A model generated the notes under the pieces. That model was not told where the DNA came from. It did no database searches and was given only the letters and a program-made list of their open reading frames with translations. Below are positions 29,298 to 35,416 of a stretch of 35,416 nt of DNA, piece after piece (the first letter of the stretch is position 1; each line of letters starts with the position of its first letter). The position numbers and the translations under genes were made by a program. This DNA is from a virus. The stretch is taken from positions 1 to 35,416 of the IMG/VR virus record IMGVR_UViG_3300043449_000169, one strand, 5' to 3'.

Positions 29298-31190
29298 TTA
29301 TCCTACAACTTCTACTGTTTGAATGTGAGCAACCCAACGAATTGTTTTAGATGCCTCACCTGTTACTGTAATTGCTAATGCACCATTGGTTGTATCTGCC
29401 GTTACTGATACATCCCACGCAGTTGTGTCTTCTGCAAGTATTGTTTTTACTGGCACACCAACTAAGGCAGTAGAAGCAGCATTAGTGTTTCTGTCTATAC
29501 ATCCCTCAAACTTATAGGCAGCACTTTCATTGTCTGCGTTTGTTCTACGAGCTGAGATTGAAATAGTAAAGAAGTAGGTTGAATCATTTGGTAATACTAC
29601 TTGATTTGTCGTACCAGCAGCAGATTGGTCAAAAGTTAATACAGTTGCTGTTGCAGTAGTTGTTTGTCTTCTTGCAATATAACTACCAATTTGAGCATCG
29701 CCAAGATTGTTAAAGGCACCGTTTCCTCTTGTATTTGCTCCATAAAGTCCACGTGTTGTTGCTTCTTTTCCACCAACAATACTAGACCAGTCTCCTGATG
29801 CAGTATTATTATCCCCACCACCTACGTAAGAGGTATTACCTGATGCTGTATTATAACCACCTCCACTTACAACAGAATAATCACCTGATGCGGTATTATA
29901 TAGACCACCACCTACAGAAGAATTAAAACTATTAGCAGTATTAATTTCTCCACCAGCAATAACAGACCAATCCCCCGAGGAAGTATTACTATAACCCCCA
30001 CCTACAAATGAAGTGTCACCTGAAGCCGTATTAGAACTACCTCCACAAACTACTGTAGTAGTACTAGAGGCAATATTAGCATAACCACCACCTATAAAAG
30101 AATAGTTACCTGAAGCAGTATTTACATCTCCTGGGTCATTACCACCACCACCAGCAATAACAGAATAAAAACCGGAGGCTTCGTTATATCCACCACCACC
30201 AACAGTTGCTCCCTCTGCTGAAGCAGTATTATTACTACCACCAGCAATTACTGACCAAGCACCTGAAGCAATATTTGATTCACCACCACTTACAACAGAA
30301 TAGTTACCTGAAGCTACTTGTGTAGAGAGTGTTCGTTTGGTTTGTAAATCAACTGCATATGTACCACGCTTATCGCCACCAGTTGCCGTGCTATCAGGAA
30401 TGGCGGCTAGGATAGAACCAAGACCTTTAGGCACAATGGCTACATCAATGTCGGTAGCTGCTCCTGTTGCTGATAAGGAAGATACTGTAACTGTAGCGTT
30501 TGGTGCGGATGTGTTGTAGGCAGAAGTAAATCCTGTTAAACCACCACCGCCACCAGTTGCATCTAATGTCCCACCAGAAAATGTTAAATTTGTTCCTATG
30601 GTGACATTGCTGAACCCACCTGAACCATTCCCATAAAGAATAGACGTTCCTGATGTTGCAGGTGCTTTGCTATTAAAGGTTGTCCAATCGGTTGATGTCA
30701 AATAGCCATTAACTGAGGTCGTGGCTGCTGCCATACTTATTGCAGGAGTTGCACCACCACTTGAAACTACTGGAGAAGTGCCTGTTACTGAAGTAACTGT
30801 TCCTGCACCCTTATTGTTAAACGTATTCCAATCAGTTGATGTTAAGTACCCACTTACACTTGTCGTAGCTGCTGGCATAGCAATAACAGGTGTTGCGCCA
30901 CCTGTACTAGTAACTGGACTTGTTGCTGTAACAGAAGTTACTCCACCACCTTGTGCAATAAAGTTTAAATTGCCAGCACCGTCTGTAGATATAACATATC
31001 CTGCCGTACTGTCTGCTGTAGGCAATTCAAAAACAGTTAAAAATGATTCTAAATTACTGTCAAAAGGTTGAACAGTTACACCAATCTCTGATGTTTCAAT
31101 CTTGTCGGTATTTAAGTTTGTAAAGTTTGCATCAGCCTCAGCATACGTTAAGGCGCTACCTTTACCAGCCCTTGTGACAATTGTTGCCAT
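29298..31190 (-). CDS. Large tail fibre with YadA-like head repeats
   Basis: 630 residues. N-terminal region MATIVTRAGKGSALTYAEAD, then ANFTNLNTDKIE, is a common fibre opening. Residues about 82-175 hold two copies of a 46-residue module (TTSVSGYLTSTDWNTFNNK / TTSVNGYLTSTDWTTFNSK). Residues 294-475 hold about 11-12 copies of a 15-residue repeat with consensus SGxYSVVxGGxxNTA, like the left-handed parallel beta-roll of YadA-type adhesin heads. A beta domain of about 150 residues ends the chain. Likely a trimeric adhesin-like host-recognition fibre. Confidence 0.82.
   Translation of the reverse strand: MATIVTRAGKGSALTYAEADANFTNLNTDKIETSEIGVTVQPFDSNLESFLTVFELPTADSTAGYVISTDGAGNLNFIAQGGGVTSVTATSPVTSTGGATPVIAMPAATTSVSGYLTSTDWNTFNNKGAGTVTSVTGTSPVVSSGGATPAISMAAATTSVNGYLTSTDWTTFNSKAPATSGTSILYGNGSGGFSNVTIGTNLTFSGGTLDATGGGGGLTGFTSAYNTSAPNATVTVSSLSATGAATDIDVAIVPKGLGSILAAIPDSTATGGDKRGTYAVDLQTKRTLSTQVASGNYSVVSGGESNIASGAWSVIAGGSNNTASAEGATVGGGGYNEASGFYSVIAGGGGNDPGDVNTASGNYSFIGGGYANIASSTTTVVCGGSSNTASGDTSFVGGGYSNTSSGDWSVIAGGEINTANSFNSSVGGGLYNTASGDYSVVSGGGYNTASGNTSYVGGGDNNTASGDWSSIVGGKEATTRGLYGANTRGNGAFNNLGDAQIGSYIARRQTTTATATVLTFDQSAAGTTNQVVLPNDSTYFFTISISARRTNADNESAAYKFEGCIDRNTNAASTALVGVPVKTILAEDTTAWDVSVTADTTNGALAITVTGEASKTIRWVAHIQTVEVVG
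29766..30311 (-). repeat. Degenerate 45-base tandem repeats in fibre gene
   Basis: About 12 in-frame repeats of roughly 45 bases within the large fibre gene, encoding SG-x-x-S-x-V-x-GG-x-x-NTA units. Units vary at DNA level; some (the fourth, with PGDV inserted) are longer. This array is protein repeat coding sequence, not a CRISPR or promoter array. Confidence 0.8.
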
Positions 31191-31199
31191 AAATTATCC

Positions 31200-31820
31200 T
31201 TATCTTAACGCAACAGAAATTGCAATTGGTGAGCCAGCATATTCACCTTGGTCATCTGATACGGTTAAAGCAGTTACACCTCGGTCGTACATACTTGCCC
31301 ATGTCTGTAACCTTGCGTCATTCATTAAGTAAGGCTCTGCCTCACCAAGTGATCCATACAATAGCAAGTCTGGGCAGTTCACCATAAATACGTTAGATGT
31401 ATTAGTGTCGCTCAAGAAGTCTGGCGATGCGTAATACAGCATTTGCAATGTGTATGAACTATCTGGTATAGGTGATAATTGAAACTCATTGGCTAGCACC
31501 GTGTATTGTCTTGGTAGACCAGAGTCGGTAGTACGTGAGTTGCGGAATAGTGAACTAGGTGATTGATATTCTAATGTTGCTGCCGGTGTTGTTGCTACAT
31601 GCAAATCACGCATTTGTAAAAATGATGGTGGTAATTCTACGGTAGCAGTTCCAGCAACAGCAGTTGTTGTTGCAAACTTTAGCATTTGACGTATACGCAA
31701 CTCTCTGCGTAAACGTGTTTCAGCAAGCCTAATGAAGTCAGGTATCATTGCTGTTAAATCGCTACGTGCTAGGTAACTGGCAATCGTAGTCTGTAATTCT
31801 GCGTATGTAGTCAATGCCAT
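31200..31820 (-). CDS. Head-tail adaptor protein (gp4/gp6-like)
   Basis: 206 residues. It starts TYAELQTTIASYLARSDLTA, then IPDFIRLAETRLRRELRIRQ. The helical opening with ETRLRRELR is typical of phage adaptor proteins that sit below the portal. The beta-rich centre (VELPPSFLQMRDLHV, LSPIPDSSYTLQMLYYAS) and C-terminal helices (LLLYGSLGEAEPYLMND) fit as well. It follows the capsid genes as in P22-like modules. Confidence 0.82.
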   Translation of the reverse strand: MALTTYAELQTTIASYLARSDLTAMIPDFIRLAETRLRRELRIRQMLKFATTTAVAGTATVELPPSFLQMRDLHVATTPAATLEYQSPSSLFRNSRTTDSGLPRQYTVLANEFQLSPIPDSSYTLQMLYYASPDFLSDTNTSNVFMVNCPDLLLYGSLGEAEPYLMNDARLQTWASMYDRGVTALTVSDDQGEYAGSPIAISVALR

Positions 31821-32137
31821 TAGATGCGCCCTGCCCTTGTGCGAAATGCCCTGTTATCAGGGTTGTTTAACCATTCGTTAAATCGTTTTTTGTCTATTAC
31901 TGCAAAGCCACGTGTAATGCCTTGCTTTTCTAATTCTGCGAAAACTGTGAGCGGTATGGATGCTACCTTGTTACTAAAGGCATCGTTGCCCCATGTCTTA
32001 CGTTCATCTTGTGCAGCGTATTCACGCTTATTCATTTCTAGTATGCCGGAGATGTCTTGGCTTTTAGCAATGATTAGTTCATCACCGTTATCTATGAATG
32101 ATGTATCTGTAATGCCGTTGGATATTATATTGCTCAT
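31820..32137 (-). CDS. Conserved protein downstream of capsid gene
   Basis: 105 residues: NGDELIIAKSQDISGILEMN, then REYAAQDERKTWGN and a C-terminal EWLNNPDNRAFRTRAGRI. I recognise the final LNxPDNRxFRTRxGRI phrase from proteins that follow DUF5309-type capsid genes. A head-completion or decoration role is possible; unknown. Stop and adaptor start overlap by one base. Confidence 0.65.
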   Translation of the reverse strand: MSNIISNGITDTSFIDNGDELIIAKSQDISGILEMNKREYAAQDERKTWGNDAFSNKVASIPLTVFAELEKQGITRGFAVIDKKRFNEWLNNPDNRAFRTRAGRI

Positions 32138-32151
32138 AAGACCTCATAATG

Positions 32152-32171
32152 GGGGAGAGTTGCCCCTCCCC
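32152..32171. terminator. GC hairpin after capsid gene
   Basis: A GGGGAG/CTCCCC stem of six G-C-rich pairs with an 8-base loop, 18 bases after the major capsid stop. On the minus strand no U-tract follows, so full intrinsic termination is doubtful. It may instead stabilise or partially terminate the capsid mRNA, giving higher expression of capsid than of downstream genes. Confidence 0.5.
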
Positions 32172-32188
32172 ACATATCTAACTAACTA

Positions 32189-33133
32189 TTAAGTTAAGTC
32201 AGCAATGATACCGTGTGCTGCTTCGTTCTTAACTTCCAATGTGTACTCTACTAAAAGTTGAGTAACATCAGCGTCACCAGTTTTAGCAAGCTCATTAGTT
32301 TGGAATGGACGTAGGTAAGCTACGGCTGCCATTTCAGGATCTAGTAAGAATGCTACGTCATCTGAGTCTGTGTTAGGAATGAAACGGTTAGGTACGATAG
32401 AGATAGTACCAAAGTCAGAAACATAAACGTCTGCTGCACCGATAATTGATGCTTGAACATTACCTGGTACATCTTTGTAACGAGTAGCAATACCGGCAAA
32501 TGTAGATGCAACTACTTTTTGTGCTGGAGTTACCATCAAGATTGTTGGTGAACCACCGTTAGTGTAAGTAGATTGGATTACTGTGTTCAAGATAGTGCTA
32601 GTGAAAGCACGGTCTGTACCAGTAGTACGTGCAGTAGTACCAGAAGCACCAGCAGAACCACCTGAACCGTTAGAAGTGTTTGAAGCTAACCATGTTTGTA
32701 GACCACCCAAAACACGTGCAGTAGAAGCATCACCAGTAGCTGCAATTTGGTTGCTTAACAAGATAGCTTCCATGTCGCGTTTGATTTCGGCAGAAGCCTT
32801 AGCCAATTGGTATGCTTTTTCTGATTTACGACCAGCTTTGTTTACAGTTTCCAAAGTACCAGAAATCTTAACAGTTTTTTGTGAGATTTGAGTACGGTTA
32901 CCGATACGAGTAGTTGGTGACATTGTAGCGTCAGATGCAGTAGCACCCTCAACAACAGCGTTTGATACGTTTACAGAAGCCAAGCTGTCTTTTTGCCATT
33001 CGTGATAAACAGCAGTAGCTTTGGTTTTACCAACAGATGTCATGAATGGAGTATCTGTAGGTGAGATGTTGTAAATAACATCAGCTAAATCTTCACGATT
33101 GCCGATGGACTGATAGGTTTGATATGTTGCCAT
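32189..33133 (-). CDS. Major capsid protein (SU10/DUF5309 type)
   Basis: 314 residues. N-terminal YQTYQSIGNREDLADVIYNI, then SPTDTPFMTSVGKTKAT, and middle KISGTLETVNKAGRKSEKAY are typical of the DUF5309 / SU10 major capsid family (HK97 fold). The C-terminal part has PNRFIPNTDSDDVAFLLDPE and LAKTGDADVTQLLVEYTLEV. Preceded by the scaffold gene and followed by a GC-rich hairpin. Forms the icosahedral shell. Confidence 0.92.
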   Translation of the reverse strand: MATYQTYQSIGNREDLADVIYNISPTDTPFMTSVGKTKATAVYHEWQKDSLASVNVSNAVVEGATASDATMSPTTRIGNRTQISQKTVKISGTLETVNKAGRKSEKAYQLAKASAEIKRDMEAILLSNQIAATGDASTARVLGGLQTWLASNTSNGSGGSAGASGTTARTTGTDRAFTSTILNTVIQSTYTNGGSPTILMVTPAQKVVASTFAGIATRYKDVPGNVQASIIGAADVYVSDFGTISIVPNRFIPNTDSDDVAFLLDPEMAAVAYLRPFQTNELAKTGDADVTQLLVEYTLEVKNEAAHGIIADLT

Positions 33134-33142
33134 GATAGTTCC

Positions 33143-34108
33143 TTAAATAAAGTTTTCAAAAGCAGATGCAGCGTCACGCACCTTGCCTGTTTTTTGTAAT
33201 TGAGCCAAAGCCTTCTTAGCCTGGTCAGTATTTGCTGCTGTGTTACTGTTACCAGACTTAATAGTCTTAGGCGGTTCACTAACCCTCTTATTTAGTTGAG
33301 GCTTAGACTGTTGTAATTTGTCGTACTGCATTGCCTTATACAATGCCATAACGTGCCGAGCATCTCGTACTGCTGATAGCTCTTGGTCTGAGAAACCTAA
33401 GTTCTTTGCGAACGAGCGCAAGTCTGACCTTAGTTTTTCGCCCTTAACTGGATCGCTATATTCCGGTAGCGTTTCAGATAGTACAGCAGCCTGTTGAGAT
33501 AGGTATTGTTGCATTCCTTGCTGTTGCTCCGCTTGTTGCATCTCTGCAATGCGTTGACGTTCAGCTTGTATTGCGTATAGCTTCTCTTTGTTCTGCGACA
33601 TCTCTGCCACTCGTACAGCGTAACCAATAGGGTCTGACTCTTTTAGGGACTCTAAGTCTTCCTGTGGTTGTTGTGAGCTAAGTAACTGCTCCATTGCTTG
33701 CAACCGTTCTGCATAAGCATCACGCATGTATTTGGCTTCTTCAATAGCTCGTTGTTCAGCCTCTACTGCTTTGCGTTGCTCTGCTACTTGTTGCGTCTTT
33801 TTGGTATAGTCAGCGCCTTGTTGAGCTAGTGTCTTTAGTTCAGTTAAGGTTAGTTCTTTATCTTCGCCAGCAACTTTAACGTTAAAACGTTGTTCTTCTG
33901 GTTCTGATTCAGACTCCTCTGAGCCATCGTCATCTTGCCCTTCTTGTTGCTCTACACCTTCGTCATCCTCTTGTTCTGGTTGCTCTTCTGCTTGCCCTTC
34001 TTCGGGTGCTTCCGATGCATCCATTAAACCTAAGAATGCGTTTGTTGCTTCATTGATAGTGCCATTACTTTGTGTTTCACTCCCCGAAGGGTTGGTGACG
34101 GTTTCCAT
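33143..34108 (-). CDS. Scaffolding protein
   Basis: 321 residues, very acidic in the first third (EEGQAEEQPEQEDDEGVEQQ) and Gln/Glu/Ala-rich with long coiled helices (EQRKAVEAEQRAIEEAKYM, QAERQRIAEMQQAEQQQGMQ) in the middle. The basic C-terminus (KPQLNKRVSEPPKTIKSG) is the expected capsid-binding end. It lies directly upstream of the capsid gene. Composition, coil and position identify it as the procapsid scaffold. Confidence 0.85.
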   Translation of the reverse strand: METVTNPSGSETQSNGTINEATNAFLGLMDASEAPEEGQAEEQPEQEDDEGVEQQEGQDDDGSEESESEPEEQRFNVKVAGEDKELTLTELKTLAQQGADYTKKTQQVAEQRKAVEAEQRAIEEAKYMRDAYAERLQAMEQLLSSQQPQEDLESLKESDPIGYAVRVAEMSQNKEKLYAIQAERQRIAEMQQAEQQQGMQQYLSQQAAVLSETLPEYSDPVKGEKLRSDLRSFAKNLGFSDQELSAVRDARHVMALYKAMQYDKLQQSKPQLNKRVSEPPKTIKSGNSNTAANTDQAKKALAQLQKTGKVRDAASAFENFI

Positions 34109-34144
34109 CTTTTACTCCTAAATTAGCCATTATTGGCAAAAGCG

Positions 34145-34375
34145 TTAAAGTATCTTCCAGCGTTTTGCATTAATCTTTCTATCATCTGCCATGCCAACTA
34201 TATGAGCCATTACTTCACGTATAGCAGTTAGCTTTGTGTAAGCATCTTGTCGCTCATCGTAATCATAAAGCGGTGAATTAGCCCACCGTAACATTTGCAA
34301 ATCTTCCATCTCTTTAAACACATCCAAGAAGTTTTGATCTTGGAGCATATTGTTTGCCCACTCTGATTTGGTCAT
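34145..34375 (-). CDS. Conserved small virion-region protein
   Basis: 76 residues, helical: MTKSEWANNMLQDQNFLDVF, then EMEDLQMLRWANSPLYDYDE and LTAIREVMAHIVGMAD. Found between portal and scaffold, where P22-like phages often carry a small protein. Unknown role; its start overlaps the upstream stop by 4 bases. Confidence 0.65.
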   Translation of the reverse strand: MTKSEWANNMLQDQNFLDVFKEMEDLQMLRWANSPLYDYDERQDAYTKLTAIREVMAHIVGMADDRKINAKRWKIL

Positions 34376-34707
34376 AGGAATCTGCCAGCACCGCTTGATG
34401 CTGATTGTGCTGCGCCTTGACCGCCAAGTAAACCGGCACTTGCTTGTGAGTCACCTTGCATACCTTGTGCGCCTTGCATTAACTCTGGAAATAATGCAGC
34501 AATATCAATTGGAGTAAATTGTTGCGCTGGTTTTGCAGTCATGGATTGATTATTAAAATTAGTAAGATAGTTACGTTGTGCTGAATTTTTCATTAAGCCA
34601 AATACGGGATTAAGGAATGCGCTTTGTCTAGCTGGTTGAGTATAGTATTGACCTGTATCAGCATCATAATATACTTGACCTTGCTGTGGCTGTGATTGCA
34701 TTCCCAT
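34372..34707 (-). CDS. Gln/Gly-rich small virion-region protein
   Basis: 111 residues. MGMQSQPQQGQVYYDADTGQ, then YYTQPARQSAFLNPVFGLMK and IDIAALFPELMQ, with a Gly/Ala/Ser/Gln tail (SAGLLGGQGAAQSASSGAGR). The YYDADTGQYY phrase is a recurrent short element in phage proteins. Low complexity; probably a minor virion or assembly protein. Confidence 0.6.
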   Translation of the reverse strand: MGMQSQPQQGQVYYDADTGQYYTQPARQSAFLNPVFGLMKNSAQRNYLTNFNNQSMTAKPAQQFTPIDIAALFPELMQGAQGMQGDSQASAGLLGGQGAAQSASSGAGRFL

Positions 34708-34738
34708 AATCTATCCTTTATACACTATATCTAGTAGT

Positions 34739-35416
34739 TTAATCTTCATAATCTACTATATCTTGTGACTCTGCCTTTATACCACTTTTTACCATTTCAT
34801 TCAAGCTAGTAATAGCTGACATGATTGCGTTAAGTTGCTCTGTCTGTAGTTTACCGTCTGTTGCCTGTGTCTTCATCTCTAGTTCCATTTGTTTCAATTG
34901 CAGCTCAGCTTCCTTGATACGATATTCACCCTCAAGTTGCATTTGTTTTTGTTGGAACTCTAATTCTTTACGAGCGTTATCTACCTGCATTTGCTCACGG
35001 TCTAGTTGTAGCTTGGCTTGAGAAGTCTGTGCAGATAATTGAGCCTTCTGTTCTTCTACCTTGGCATATAACTGTGCTGCCTCAGACGTTGGATCAGCAG
35101 GTGGCTGTGATGCCTGTTGCATTATTTGCTGCTCAACCTCTGGTGTAATGTCATTAATGAATGATGTTGTGTCTTTAAAGCCAGCCATCTCAATCATGCG
35201 ACCAAGTGTGCTGCGGTATTGCGTTACAGTCACCAATGGGTTGTTAGCACCGTACTTGCCGATGATTTCTTCCTGTTTAGCCATAATCATTTGCAACATA
35301 GCAATCTGCTCTTGGCGGTTACCGTTACCCAATCCTACGTTGATTGACACATCATATAGGTCAGACCACTCACGAGGGTCATAAGATACCCATTTGCCAC
35401 GCATACGGATTGTCTT
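34739..35416 (-). CDS. Portal protein, C-terminal part (runs off right edge)
   Basis: 225 residues open from the right edge to the stop. The frame begins before the first ATG of the window (KTIRMRGKWVSYDPREW), so the true start is elsewhere: the N-terminal part is at 1-1103. KWVSYDPREWSDLYDVSINV and GLGNGNRQEQIAMLQMIMAK are characteristic of this portal family. The last third is a long Gln/Lys/Glu coiled coil (QAKLQLDREQMQVDNARKEL), the barrel or crown part. Confidence 0.88.
   Translation of the reverse strand, partial: KTIRMRGKWVSYDPREWSDLYDVSINVGLGNGNRQEQIAMLQMIMAKQEEIIGKYGANNPLVTVTQYRSTLGRMIEMAGFKDTTSFINDITPEVEQQIMQQASQPPADPTSEAAQLYAKVEEQKAQLSAQTSQAKLQLDREQMQVDNARKELEFQQKQMQLEGEYRIKEAELQLKQMELEMKTQATDGKLQTEQLNAIMSAITSLNEMVKSGIKAESQDIVDYED

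Noticed and set aside
29766-30311. Regularly spaced repeats that could suggest CRISPR
   Set aside because: Repeats are degenerate, contiguous, in frame and encode a beta-roll pattern; there are no unique spacers or palindromic repeats.
30721-31071. Plus-strand frame opposite the large fibre
   Set aside because: A mirror of the duplicated fibre modules; no independent support.

Overview
This window is almost all of a small tailed-phage genome with a P22/T7-type (podovirus-like) virion gene set. No integrase, DNA polymerase or RNA polymerase is recognisable. The first and last bases fall in the same portal gene: its N-terminal two thirds lie at the left edge and its C-terminal third at the right edge. 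The replicon is therefore circular or circularly permuted, and only an estimated 0.3-0.4 kb from the middle of the portal gene is missing. The DNA is AT-rich. The best host clue is a phage-borne pqqA gene (4463-4534), which encodes the precursor peptide of pyrroloquinoline quinone (PQQ). PQQ is the cofactor of methanol dehydrogenases, so I infer a methylotroph or other PQQ-making proteobacterium, possibly a streamlined aquatic Methylophilaceae. The host is not proven.

Layout. (1) 17.4-35.4 kb, minus strand: the virion block. Read in the direction of transcription it runs portal C-terminus, two small proteins, scaffold, major capsid protein, small head protein, gp4-like adaptor, repeat-rich fibre, glycine-rich adhesin, second fibre, gp10-like tail hub, several tail and ejection proteins, then small membrane and zinc-ribbon proteins, a 3-TM holin, a GH24 endolysin and a possible ADP-ribosyltransferase-like virion protein. 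(2) 11.9-17.3 kb, plus strand: an early-type block of Erf annealing protein, SSB, a metallophosphoesterase, two HNH endonucleases and many tiny proteins, several of them membrane-anchored or secreted. (3) 4.5-11.8 kb, minus strand: VRR-NUC nuclease, replication initiation protein and helicase-loader-like protein, a PAPS-reductase-like protein, two DNA methyltransferases, a DpdA-like protein, a mini XRE regulator, NinB, a DUF1364 protein and a DUF3310 protein. (4) 1-4.2 kb, minus strand: the packaging block with small and large terminase and the portal N-terminus, interrupted by an HNH-AP2 homing-type endonuclease.

How it fits together. The phage brings its own initiator and loader, SSB and Erf/NinB recombination, and presumably uses the host replisome. 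Two methyltransferases, a DpdA-like protein and a PP-loop protein suggest DNA modification against restriction. pqqA stands alone on the plus strand between minus-strand operons, in a control region with divergent promoter-like sequences, two perfect inverted repeats before the gene and one just after it. I infer that it tops up the one PQQ-pathway component used stoichiometrically, which would keep methanol oxidation running during infection.

Regulation visible in the sequence. Two diverged copies of a roughly 98-base promoter-leader unit precede two plus-strand genes, each with a hairpin of different sequence in the same place. Two minus-strand leaders carry a hairpin followed by a U-tract immediately before the ribosome binding site of their first gene. 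The one before the replication genes also has mutually exclusive alternative pairings, as expected of an attenuator or riboswitch. No tRNA, CRISPR array or insertion sequence was recognised.
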